Origin: Enterococcus hirae ATCC 9790
GTDB taxonomy: Bacteria > Bacillota > Bacilli > Lactobacillales > Enterococcaceae
DNA: 64,000 nt
Direction of reading: 5' to 3'
Assembly: GCF_000271405.2 (NCBI RefSeq)
Contig: NC_018081.1
Span: 2,163,603-2,227,602 of the forward strand
In this document: piece by piece, positions 45,407 through 57,092 of the stretch
Layout: the number at the start of each line of letters is the position of its first letter
Position numbering within the stretch: position 1 is the stretch's first letter
Made by a program: the position numbers and the translations under genes
Notes under the pieces: model-generated
Database searches by the model: none
Seen by the model: only the letters and a program-made list of their open reading frames with translations
What the model was told of the DNA's origin: nothing

Positions 45407-48400
45407 TTGAAAACCAGAAAAAAGTTATTACATAGTACATTAATATTAGCGCTAGCGCTTGGACAAACCAGCGGGACAGTTGTTGAAGCTGTTTCGATGT
45501 TAAGCTCAGTTGAAAGTATTGATGTCAAGAAAATTTCAAAAATGAATGAAAAGAAAACTACGACCAAGAAAGAAGTAAAAAAAGACGAGAAACGCACGAA
45601 GGAAAAAACACCGAGAAAGACAAAAAAGTTGCTGATTCAACAGAAAGTAATAAAATAAAAAGTTCAATTGAAAGTTTTGCTAATCCGACATTTGAATTAC
45701 CAATACCTGTTGGAGCTGACATTATAGCGGCATCTACTGACTCAGAAAAAGAAATTGGAAAAGCTGTAAATGAATTTCTTTCTAAAAAGTTGAATCTTAT
45801 GATAGATAATTCGACAGATGATTTTAAAGTAGGCGATACAATTACTTATAAAATTCCTGGCGTCTTTCTAGGTGGGAATACGAATGGAGCTGAAATCATT
45901 TCTAGTGAGTTCAGTGATTTCTGGGAGAACTGGGAAAACTCTAGTAATTATAGAGTCACTCTTCTAAATATTTTAAGAGGTACATATGCCTTGTTTTATG
46001 TTACTAGTGAATCAGAAAGTGGAAATTGGCAAATGAAAATTACAACGTCTGATCAAGCTAATGGACTTTATTATGTAGCACCTTCAGATAATAATTTATA
46101 TGTTACCTTTACGCGACTAAAAGTAGCTATTCCTCAAAAAGAAGTATTCAAAGTAAGTAAGTTCCCTTATAGTAATATCAATCATGATTATGGGGTAGCT
46201 TATACTACTCGTTATGTTCCGATGACGTTTAACGTTGATTTTCCTAAAAGTAAAGGAACGCTTAAGGCAGAGGTAAAAGATGGTCCTCATGTGGTCGAAG
46301 AAAAGAGCTCTCCTAAACCAGAAGATTATGTAGAGGTGAAAGATAGCCTTGGAAAAGTGACTTATACATGGATAACAAAACCAGATACAAATAAACTAGG
46401 AAATCAAAACGTTAAAGTATTAGTGGAAGATGAAACAGGTCGGTCAAAAGAACTAACATTTACGATGACAGTTAAATCTCTGCTCACAGTAAAAAAGGAA
46501 GCAGGTGAAATCTATCAATATTCTCTTTTGCCAGATGTCAATGATTATTTTGAGGTAACCACGGAAGGATCCTATACGCTTCAATGGTCTAATAACCCAA
46601 ATACAATGACAGCAGGAATACATAAGTGGGAAGCTACAGTAAGAACCTCTGATAACCGAGAAATAACGAAATCAATAACCATGAGAGTGCTGCCACATCC
46701 TGAGTTACAACTAAAATTAAAACCGATTGAGGATCGTACCGTAACCTTGGTGGAGTCGTCTGATACGTTAGCCAATACGTTTAAAAACTATATTGAAGAG
46801 GCAACACTGTTAGGGGAACCTGTAGCGATTGATGATCTTGAGTTTGTTGCGAACGAATCGTCCAAGACTGAATTTCAATCGGTTGGTACCCATGAAGTAC
46901 GCATCACTGTGCAAGCGAAGCATCCTAATTCTAATGTTATGATTAAAGGATCTGGAACTACTACCGTGAACGTACTATGGGGTAATACCATCTTAATACG
47001 TTCGGTTGATGGCTATTCCGCCGGAGCTTTTGCGTTAGATGGTAGCAATTCTAATAATGCCCCAGCTACGCTATCGATTCGTCAGGGCATTGCGTCTCCT
47101 TTAAATGAAGGAGTTGGCGATATGACCGATCCATTTGGTCTTTATTATCGTTTGGAAATCTTGCGTAATGGCAATGAAATTTACAAACAAGAGGTGCCGA
47201 AACGTGCCACGTTACAAGAAATCATGAATGATTATGGAGATGCTAATAACAACACTACGGTACAAATGAATGATATTATCCAAATCACATATCCAAGCAA
47301 GACACCTAATGCTTCGGTTGTGATGATTAAGGAAAAAGAAAATGATTTTACGTATGGTACGGAGATCGCTCGTTACCGCGTGACTCCTTATGGGTTTGAT
47401 CCAGCACCTGTCATGACGGCAGAAAGTGCGGAAAAAGCGTTCGTTTTAGGCGAAGACGTGAAGCAAACGAATTTGAATGAACTAGTAAAAAATGTGCGGA
47501 TCAACGGTGGGGTAGCGGACAATGAATTTTATACAGTAGAACCTCTTGATGAGTTTGATACCAGCACGATCGGTAAACGAAATACGCGGGTCAAAGTCAC
47601 GACAAAAGATAAACTGGCTTCTGAAATCATTGAGATTTCTTACCAAGTGAAGTGGGGAGACACTTTTGTTATTAAAGGTTTGAAAGAGGCGACAGTTGGT
47701 GCGTTTAGTTTATTGAAGAATCAAAATCAATGGCAAATCCAAGCTTCTCAAGGAGTGGACGGCACAAACTTAAATGATCCGGTGGATAATTATTTTGGGC
47801 GTGATACCTACTATTCTATCGAAGTTTTACAAGGAGCTACCAGCAAGTTCCGTTATGAAGTGGCAGGTAATCAGTCGATTCGTGAATCCATTCAGGGATT
47901 CAATAATGGGCAACCGTTGACGGTCAGTAATGGCGACGTGATCAAAGTGTATCATGCCGATCCTCTTGGGAAAAATCTTTTAATGAAAGATGAATTAGTC
48001 AAGGACTATACGATTGGTTCCAATTATGCCTATTATGAAGTCACTGACCATGGCTTGGAACCGATTTTAGCGGTTGCGGCTGATTCGATGGCTCAAGAAT
48101 TTATCTTAGGTGAAGATAGTAGTAACGTTGATGGTGCGAAGTTGATCAATAGCATTACGATTAATGGAACGGCAGTGGGAAGTAATCAATATACAGTCAA
48201 ACAAATGAGTGATTTTGATACTTCGGTGGCAGGATCACAAACGATCAACGTGCGTATTGATACGAAAGATGGACTCGTTTCAAAAGAAATCGAGGTTCCT
48301 TATGAAGTTAAATGGAACGATACGATTTTGATGAAAGCTCAAAATGGTCAATCAGCCGGAGCCTTTTCATTACATTCTGGGACTTCCAGTACGAATCGTG

Positions 48401-50615
48401 TATTAGTCTTAAACCAAGGATTAAAAACCGATCTCAATGCGCCGATTAGTACCGATTCTTCACTTTATTATTCCATTGAAGTATTGCGAGATGGTCGTTC
48501 TGTTTATCTACAAGAGGTACCGGGACGTGCTTCTCTCCAACAGGTAATGGACAATTTCGGGACGAAACAAACGTTAAATGTCCAAGCTGGTGATGTCGTT
48601 AAAATGTATCATCCACAACGTTCAGAAGGTAGTTCAGTGTTAATGGTAGATGAAATGGAAGAAGATTATACCTATGGCTCTCAATATGCCTACTATCGAG
48701 TAACCTCCTATGGTTTTGAGCCGATGTCAGTGATTGAAGCTGTTGGCTCCAACAAAGCATTCTCATTAAAGGAGAATACTAAAACGACGGACTTGAGTCA
48801 GTTGTTAGCACAAGTATCGATCAACGGCGAAATCGTTACGAATGAAGACTATACAGTGGAGAAACTTTCTGAATTAGATACCGCAACTGTGGGCAAAAAG
48901 GAAGTCAGATTAAAACTGAGGACAGCGGATGAGACAGCAGATATCGAATTGGATGTTCCTTACGAAGTGGTTTGGGGAAGTACCTTCTTGCTTAAAGGGT
49001 TAGATGACCAGAATGTGGGCGCTTATAGTATTGTGGAACAAGACGGAGAGTGGACGATCCAAGCTGGCAAAGGGGATGATTCCACCGTCTTAACCAATCA
49101 TGTGAATAACATTTTTGGTCGCGATATTTACTATCGGATCGAGGTAGTAGCAAGTTCAGAAAATCAACCGAAGGAAGGTTCTGGTGTAACCGTTGAAAAT
49201 ATTATGGGCTTAGATCCGACGACTCGATTATCGGAACAAATAAAATACCAGTATGATGTGACTGGAAACATGACTGTGGGTCAGGCCATTAACGGGTTTA
49301 ATAATGGACAGCCGTTGTCAATTGAAGAAGGGGATATCGTAAAAGTTTATCATGCAGAGGCGAAGAATAATTTATTGATGCGAGATGACTTGACGAAAAA
49401 TTATACAGCGGGTTCAAATTATGCCTATTATCAAGTAGCCAATCAAGAATTTGAACCGATCACTGAGATCAAAGCTGAAACAATTTCACAAGAATTGACA
49501 TTAGGCGAAGATGCCAGTGATATTGATGGAATGGATTTGATCAAAAATGTTACTTTCATTGGTCAAAAATTAGATACGACATTATATGATGTTGAACAAG
49601 TTTCTGACTTTGATACGAATACCGCTGGAGCGAAGATGTTAACGGTGAAATTGTCTACCGCAGATGGTGTCACTTCTACGGATGTGGAAGTACCTTACGA
49701 AGTCAAATGGGGGAGTACGATCCAGCTCAAAAATAAAAAGGTGAAACCGTTGGTACTTTCGGCTTAACAAAAGACAAAAAACAATTGAAACTCCAGGCGT
49801 TACAAGGAAAAGAAGGAACGAACTTAGCTAGTCGAGTCACTGAAGCCAACGATGCAGATGTGTATTATGGGATCGAAGTCTTTACAAATAACACTAGTAA
49901 ATATAAATACGAAGTGCGAGGCACACAAACGATTGCCCAAGCGATCGAACGATTCAATAGTGGGGAGCCATTAAAAGTTTCTGCAGGGGATCAAATCAAA
50001 GTGTATCATACGGATCCAAGCGGGAATGTCTTGATGGCAGAAGAAACGGAGCAAAATTATACCTATGGTTCCAATTATGCGTATTATAATGTGACCGAAT
50101 ACGGCTTTGAACCAACAGGAGATTTTACCGTGACACCGGCAGAAGCAAAAATAATCATCAATACCAAACAAGTGGACCTTAAAGATCTCCTGAAAGAAGT
50201 GAAAGTCAACGGGAAAGAAGTACCGAAAAACGCTTATACCGTGAAATTGGATCCTGAAACCGAAATCGATACTTCAAGTTTAGGAAATCGTGTCGCTAAA
50301 TTAGTGGTCAAAGTTGACCGCTCTTACGGTGGATTTTCTACTGAAACTGAAGCGACTTATGAGGTGGTGAAAGAAGGAACACCAGGAGCGTTAGGAGAAA
50401 GTTCAGGGGAAGGAAATACAGAAGAAGAGACCAACGCGGAAGGTGAAGGAACAGAAGAAGCAAACGGTGGTAACTTACCAAAAACCAATGAAACCAAAAA
50501 TGCAATGTTCCCTTTATTAGGCACCGTACTAATTAGTTTGGTAGGAATGTTTCTGTTTTGGAAAAAGAAAAACCAAAAGAAGAACCAAAAAAGTAGTATA
50601 ATCCTATTGAAATAA
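45407..50615 (+). pseudogene. Large sortase-anchored surface protein 1 with repeated carbohydrate-binding-like modules, frameshifted twice
   Basis: TTG 45407 follows AAAGGAGG. If two missing A residues are restored (A6 run 45603-45608; A5 run 49735-49739) the protein has about 1736 aa. It shows a signal peptide (KKLLHSTLILALALGQTSG), a charged linker, an N-terminal beta region, then five modules of about 220 residues that begin WG(N/D/S)T near 46975, 47650, 48306, 48968 and 49703. Each module has a mucin/carbohydrate-binding-like part (GAFSL, YY-x-IEVL, GD-I-K-YH) plus an Ig-like part. It ends in LPKTN, a hydrophobic helix and basic tail (wall anchor). As given, it yields three separate frames. 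An adhesin role is inference. Confidence 0.85.
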
Positions 50616-50617
50616 AT

Positions 50618-50662
50618 AAAGCACTCATTAGTTGTCGTAAAACTTCTGATGAGTGCTTTTTT
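50618..50662 (+). terminator. Terminator of surface protein 1
   Basis: AAAGCACTCAT (50618-50628) pairs with ATGAGTGCTTT (50649-50659), then T residues. The interval 50663-51196 is AT-rich without a gene or a clear promoter. Confidence 0.88.
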
Positions 50663-51210
50663 GGCACTGAGCTTACCATTTGCACAAATAAAGCTCTATA
50701 CAAGTCTGAGGATAACAGCTATCGTCTATCAATATCCGAAAAAAATTCTTTGGTAAGCTTTGGAAAATAGCTTTTCAACGATTTTACTGTATGTATAACG
50801 AAAATTATAGTTATTATAACAAAATTAAAAATGATGTCTGCTTAACTAAACGTACATGTCGGTTTCAAGTTACTACGATAATCGTCCTGTTGAAATTTAT
50901 TCATTAACCACATCTAGAGAGTGGGTCAATTCTATCTAAAGTAAATTTTATTGTAATATCAGTATTAATCAGCGTTTTTACTATCTGAAATGAAACGGAA
51001 AAATCAATGATGATTCATCAATCCCATAAATATCAGTTTTTTTCATTTCCTTTTACATTTATAGTACAATTTAAAAAATAACGATTTTAAGTAAGTCTAT
51101 TTTTCCTGGTTTGTTGGTAAAATATGACATTGTACGATAAAATAATTCCTTATATGCTTCTTGATGAAAGAAAAATTTTTTCTTAATAGAGTAATCAAGG
51201 GAGGATTATG

Positions 51211-54200
51211 TTGAAAGATAAAAAAAGATTATTGAAAAGTGCGTTGATTTTTGCATTGATACTCGGTCAAACGAATAGTGGGACTATCGTGGGAGCAGGT
51301 TCGATGTTGCCTACAAATGAAAACAGATCTATAAGTCAAAAATCAAAAAGAACTGAAAAAACAAATCAGGGAAAAGAAAAAAAACAAGTGAAAAAGCAGA
51401 TAATAATAACCTAGTAGATTCAGAAGATGATCAAAAAAATACAACAATTTCTTCTAGAGACTCTGTGCTAACCAGTTATCAACGTGGAGAACTTAGGAAG
51501 ACAGCTTCTTCGTATTTAGAAAAAAATTTGAATGTTAGGATAAGATTTACAGTAGATGAGATTAACTTAAATTATAAAGTAGATGAACAAGTAAATTTAA
51601 AATATATACTTGTTTCAGACTTTGAGTATAGCAATCAGATAGGTCTTATGGAACCAGCTTATGACCCTGATCTCCCTCGTGATGGCATTCTGATAAAGAA
51701 TGACACAATATATTTATTACCTCAAGGGGCACCACATAATGGAACTATTCCAGAAGGTAAACATTTTAGTGTAGATTCAAAAAGCGGAAATTGGCGAATG
51801 AAATTGGTTCAATTAAATATTTGGGGTTATCAGGTTACATTCACTCGTCTGAAAATTGCGCCAAACCAACCCGAGATTTTCCCTATGGAAATCGCTTATA
51901 AACCTACTTACTTTTATGGGATAGTTAAAGAATATGATGCAATTGATTTTTCAGTAGATTTTCCTGATGCAGAAGCAAGTATTGGGAAATTGAAAGCTTC
52001 AATAAAAGATAGCGTACATACGCTTAAACAAGGTGATGAGGTACCTAACGCTGTAGAATATATTGAGTCAGTAGAGAATACTCGAGGAAATGTAAAATAT
52101 GAATGGAAAACGTCTCCTGATACGAGTCAGCCAGGAGTGCAAGAAGCGAAAATAGTAGTCAGTGATGACTCTGGAAGAACACTTGAAGTCACTGTGCCGA
52201 TTACGATTATGCCTTTGCCGCTAGAGATGTTACCAAAAGCAGGAGAACATAAAGTCATACAATATGGTGCTGTTCCAAAAGCAGCCGATTATTTTAATGT
52301 GGTGAATCATTATGAAGAGTCTACATATAAAATTGAATGGGTCAAAGCCCCTGATATGAATCAAGAGGGTGTTCAAACTTGTCTGGCGAAAGCGACCTCC
52401 TCAGATGGGCGTACTGCAGATAGTGCAGTACAAATTGAAGTTATCTCCAATCCAGGTTTAGAAGTTAAATTAAAACCATTAGAAGAACGAATATTAGGAG
52501 TATCCTACCCTTCTTTAAGTTCAAATTTTAAAAATTATATAGAAGAAGTGACACTGTTAGGTGAGAAAGTAGACGTTAATGAGCTAGAATTGGTCGTGGA
52601 CGAAACAACCGATACAAATTTTCAGACTATTGGTCAAAAAGAAGTAAACATTACAGTTAAGAAAAAAACTTCTGAGGCGAGTGTCTGGATTAAAGGAACA
52701 GGAACCACTACAGTCAACGTATTATGGGGCAATACCATCTTAATGCGTTCAATTGATGGCCATTCTGCAGGTGCTTTCACTCTTGATGTCAGTAACTCAA
52801 ATACTGACTCCGCAGCTCTTTCGATTCGCCAAGGATTAGAATCACCGTTAAACGTGGCGGTAGGAAAATTACAAGATCCATTTAAACTGTATTATCGGTT
52901 GGATATTTTACGTAATGAGAGAACGATCTATACGCAAGAAGTAACAAATCGGGCAACTTTACAAGAAATTATGAATGCTTTCGGAGATAAAGAGAATAAA
53001 ATAGAAGTTAAAATAGATGATATCATCCAAATCACACACCCAGGGAAAACAGCTAATAGCTCGGTCGTGATGATTGATGAAGAAGAAAAAGATTTTACAT
53101 ACGGAACAGAGAATGCTCGTTATCGTGTAACAGCGTATGGTTTAGACCCAGCTCCCGTAATAACAGCTGAAAGCGCAAGAGTATTTTTTTTAGGCGAAGA
53201 TATCAACCAATTGAATCCACAAGAGTTCATCAAAAATATACGTCTTAATGATCAATTAACTTCGAATGAACAGTATAAAATCAACCTTATCGATGGGGGG
53301 GATACTCGAACAGTTGGTAAGCAAACGATGAGAGTCAATATTACCACAAAAGATGGTTTAGTCTCTGAAGAAGTTGAAGTCACTTATCAAGTGAAATGGG
53401 GTGATACTTTCGTTCTAAAGGGGTTGAAAGAATCGACTGTTGGTGCATTCAGTTTACTAAAAAGTAATGATCAATGGCAGATTAAAGCTAGCCAGGGCGT
53501 AGAAGGTACAGAATTAGACGAGCCAGTCAATAACTACTTTGGCAGAGGTACCTTTTACTCCATTGAAATTTTACAGGGGACAACTAACAAGTTCCGTTAT
53601 GAAGTGATAGGCAATCAGTCGATTCGTGAATCCATCTACGGTTTCAACGAGGGAAAACCGCTGGATGTCAATGAAGGTGACGTGATCAAAGTGTACCATG
53701 CCGATTCTGTTGGGAAAAATCTATTAATGAAAGACGAATTAGTCAAGGATTACACGATGGGTTCCGATTATGCGTATTATGAAGTCACTGAATATGGCTT
53801 GGAACCAATTTTAGCGGTTGCGGCTGATTCGATGCCTCAAGAATTTACCTTGGGTGAAGACAGCAGTAACGTTGATGGATCGAAGTTGATCAATAGTATT
53901 ACGGTCAATGGAACGATAGTGGCTAGTAATTTATATACAGTCAAACAAATGAGTGATTTCGATACTTCGGTAGCTGGTTCACAAACGATCAAGGTACGTA
54001 TTGATACGAAAGATGGGCTGGTGTCAAAAGAGCTTGACGTTCCCTATGAAGTCAAATGGGGGAAAACTATTTTGATAAAAGCTCAGAATGGACAATCAGC
54101 CGGGGCCTTTTCATTATATGCGGGAACTTCCAGTACGAATCGGGTATTAGTCTTTAACCAAGGATTAAAAACCGATCTTAAGACACCAATTAGTACCGAT

Positions 54201-55623
54201 TCTTCACTTTACTATTCCATTGAAATAGTGCGTGAAGGGCGATCTGTTTACTCGCAAGAGATACCGGGTTATGCGACTTTAGAAGAGGTAATGGCTAATT
54301 TTGGCTCGAAACAAAAATTGAATGTCCAAGCAGGTGATATCATAAAACTATATCATCCCCAACGTTCAGACGGTAGTTCTGTCTTACTGGTAAATGAAAT
54401 AGAAAAGGACTATACCTATGGTTCTCCATATGCTAATTACCGCATAACTTCTTATGGTTTTGAGCCCATGCCGGTAATTGAAACTGTAGGACCAAATAAA
54501 GTTTTTTCTTTAATGGAAAACACTCAAAATATAGACTTGAGTCAGCTATTAGCGAATATAACAATCAATGGTGAACGGGTGGAAAGCAAAAATTATAAGA
54601 TTACGCAACTTTCTAAAATGGACACCTCTACTGTTGGTAAAAGAGAAGTCAAATTAAATCTTAAGCCAGAAGATGGCTCAGCAGATATTGAACTGGATGT
54701 TCCTTATGAAGTGGCTTGGGGAAGTACGATCCAACTAAAAAATCAAGATGGCGATACTGTAGGTGCCTACAGTTTGATAAAAGAAAACAAACAAATCAAA
54801 CTCCGATCATTACAGGGAGAAGACGGAAGTGACTTATCGAACCGTATCACAGAATATGATGACATGGAAATTTACTATGGGATTGAAGTTTTTACAAATA
54901 ACAGCAGTAAATATAAATACGAAGTTCGCGGTACGCAAACAATTGAACAATCGATTAATCGATTCAATAGTGGGGAACCATTAAAAGTTTCGGTGGGAGA
55001 TCAAATTAAAGTGTATCATGCCGATCCAAGTGGGAATGTCTTGATGGCAGAAGAAGAAGAGCGAAATTACACTTATGGTTCCAATTATGCGTATTACAAT
55101 GTGACTGAATATGGGTTTGAACCAACAGGAGATTTTACCGTGACACCAGCAGAAGCGAAAATAGTTATCGATACGAAACGTGTGGACCTTAAAAATCTTT
55201 TGAAAGAAGTTAAAGTCAATGGCAAAGAGCTGCCGAAAACTGCTTATACGGTTGCATTAGATCCTGAAACAGAAATCGATACTTCTTCTCGTGAAAGCTG
55301 ACCGTTCCTATGGTGGTTTTTCTACTGAAACTGAAGCGGCTTATGAAGTGGTGGAAAAAGGGACGGATGGTGCTTTAGAAGATGGTACAGAAGATAGCAT
55401 GACTGAAGATAAAGAGATCACAGGAACAGATTCAGAAAAAAAGAACTCAAATGGAGACAATACAAGTGGCGCAAAAAATGGTAATTTACCAAAAACCAAT
55501 GAAACAAAAAATACGGTTTTTACTGTATCAGGTGTCTTGATTGTTAGTTTAGCGGGAATCATCCTGTTTTGGAGAAAAAGAAAAGCAAATAAAAATTCTA
55601 AAAATAAGATAATCAGTTATTAA
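51211..55623 (+). pseudogene. Large sortase-anchored surface protein 2 (paralogue), frameshifted and with a 26-nt deletion
   Basis: TTG 51211 matches the start of surface protein 1 (AAGGGAGG, then the same TTG-AAA); ATG 51208 is the alternative. The first frame ends at 51414 after the A8 run 51377-51384 (one A short); the main frame runs on to 55301. There a 26-nt deletion at 55290/55291, judged against the paralogue (L-G-N-R-V-A-K-L-V codons missing), shifts the frame before the anchor, so LPKTN, membrane helix and basic tail are lost from the main product. Repaired length is about 1479 aa with four modules (near 52718, 53390, 54047, 54705), lacking the fourth module of paralogue 1. The modules are 70-90 percent alike between the genes. 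Confidence 0.85.
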
Positions 55624-55665
55624 AAAGCCCACGTTAGCTAGACTACAGCTGACGTGGGCTTTTTT
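55622..55665 (+). terminator. Terminator of surface protein 2
   Basis: AAAAAGCCCACGTTAGCT (55622-55639) pairs with AGCTGACGTGGGCTTTTT (55647-55664) with one G-U pair, followed by T. It also lies past the convergent HTH gene. Confidence 0.9.
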
Positions 55666-55730
55666 GTCGGTCTTCAGATTGATTAGAAAGTAGTTAGCTT
55701 TCATTGGTGTCACTCAACTAAAGAAATGAG

Positions 55731-55952
55731 CTACTCTCTCATTTGGCTTCTATCTTGATATTCGAGGATATCACCTGGTTGGCAGTTTAAAACTTCGCAA
55801 ACCTTATCGAGCGTAGAAAACCGAATCGCTTTTGCTTTACCATTTTTTAAAATAGAGATATTAGCCATCGTAAGACCTACTTTTTCACTCAGTTCGGTCA
55901 CGCTCATTTTTCGCTTGGCTAACATGACATCTAAATTGATAATAATAGACAT
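55731..55952 (-). CDS. XRE/Cro-type HTH regulator (YozG-like)
   Basis: 73 aa; nearly the whole protein is an HTH: LAKRKMSVTELSEKVGLTMANISILKNGKAKAIRFSTLDKVCEVL. ATG 55952 has GAGGTG upstream; the GTG at 55964 would overlap the DUF2975 stop. Proteins of this size are paired with DUF2975 membrane proteins in many Firmicutes and are thought to regulate their own operon. The gene begins directly after the DUF2975 gene. Confidence 0.88.
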   Translation of the reverse strand: MSIIINLDVMLAKRKMSVTELSEKVGLTMANISILKNGKAKAIRFSTLDKVCEVLNCQPGDILEYQDRSQMRE

Positions 55953-55960
55953 TCGACACC

Positions 55961-56452
55961 TCACACTGTTAAATCATAGTCATTTTTTAAATAAATGGCT
56001 TGTTTGAGTAAATCAATCAAAATGCTTGAAAGGATGTAGATAAAAAAAGGGATAAAGAGTAAGACGAAAGCGATGAGTAGGATTCCTGGACTATCGCTCA
56101 TATCAGCTATTTGGTAAAATTTTGGCAAAATACCAAATGCAAGGATCGTGATACATAAAAGGCAAGATCGGATTTTACTGATAAGCTTTAGACTCTTTTT
56201 AGTAAAAGTTTCCTTTGAAGGGAAGGTTTTGACTAAGCGGAGCAGGAAGAAATTGAGCAACAAAGTCACTAGAAGGATTAGGTAAAGAACTAGAATAAAT
56301 AGTGTAGTTTGCCAGTTGCTAAATGGATTTGTAGGATTTGTAGGATTTGTAGGATTTGTACTCAATTGAATAGTTAATAGCGTTCCCAAGAGAAGGGGAA
56401 CAAAACAAAAAACAGAAACGATTAATTGGATAAAGAACAGTTTGGATTTCAT
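55961..56452 (-). CDS. DUF2975 membrane protein
   Basis: 163 aa with four membrane helices (about 6-28, 48-70, 88-110 and 122-148). The first loop holds four TNP units (TNPTNPTNPTNP) encoded by four perfect 9-bp units (56325-56360 on the plus strand, GGATTTGTA), a slippage-prone track that keeps frame. Function unknown; paired with the HTH gene downstream. Confidence 0.85.
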   Translation of the reverse strand: MKSKLFFIQLIVSVFCFVPLLLGTLLTIQLSTNPTNPTNPTNPFSNWQTTLFILVLYLILLVTLLLNFFLLRLVKTFPSKETFTKKSLKLISKIRSCLLCITILAFGILPKFYQIADMSDSPGILLIAFVLLFIPFFIYILSSILIDLLKQAIYLKNDYDLTV

Positions 56453-56475
56453 AAAATGCCTCCTAAATTTTTATT

Positions 56476-56532
56476 AGTATAGCATGAGGTTTGTTCATTA
56501 TCAATAATTATTTATCGATAAGCGATAAATAA
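56476..56532 (-). promoter_or_regulatory. Promoter and palindromic operator of the DUF2975-HTH operon
   Basis: On the minus strand -35 TTGATA (56499-56504) and -10 TATACT (56476-56481), 17 bp apart. Upstream lies a palindrome TTATTTATCG-ATAAG-CGATAAATAA (56508-56532), a good candidate operator for the HTH protein. Confidence 0.6.
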
Positions 56533-57092
56533 AAGGATGGACAAACGCCTTTTTCAATAAAGAAAAGGCGTTCTAACGAATCATATTATATTTTAAAGCT
56601 GTAAAACTATTACTAAAAATGGACTATTTCTCATTTAAACAATGTATTCCCTAACCACTAATACATCCTTGTAACCCTGAAGTTACGCCAGTGGGATTAA
56701 ATTTCATCAAAACAAATCAAAATCTCGCATAAAATATTTATCGCAATAGATTAATTATAACATATCATTTGCAAAAAAGATATTTAATTTAGATTACATT
56801 TACGATAGTTTTAAATAACAGAACTTTTAAGGAGAAAAACGTATCATTATCATGTTTATACCCTCCCAAATCTAAAGTAAATATGCTAAAATCACAAATA
56901 ACAACGAAGATCATGATTGGTTGGGGAAATTTATTCCTATTTTTCGTTATTAAAATTAGGTGTACAAATAACTAATTGTTTTATTTTGTTTGGTTGTGGG
57001 GAGTGGAGAAACAAAATACGCTAATATAAATTGTTATATAAGTATGGATAAAAAATTCAGATAAAATTATTAAGTTGTTAGGGGAAGTTTAA
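56533..57092. other. AT-rich region before the agr-like locus
   Basis: A stem AACGCCTTTT/AAAAGGCGTT at 56544-56572 is followed by a short tail. The rest is AT-rich with TTGTTATATAAG near 57040 and GTTAGGGGAAG before the sensor kinase. No gene is seen. Confidence 0.4.

Noticed and set aside
45050-51210. agr-type LytTR repeats before the surface-protein genes
   Set aside because: Only a single loose AAAAAGTG was seen upstream of gene 1 and no spaced pair; no support for direct control.
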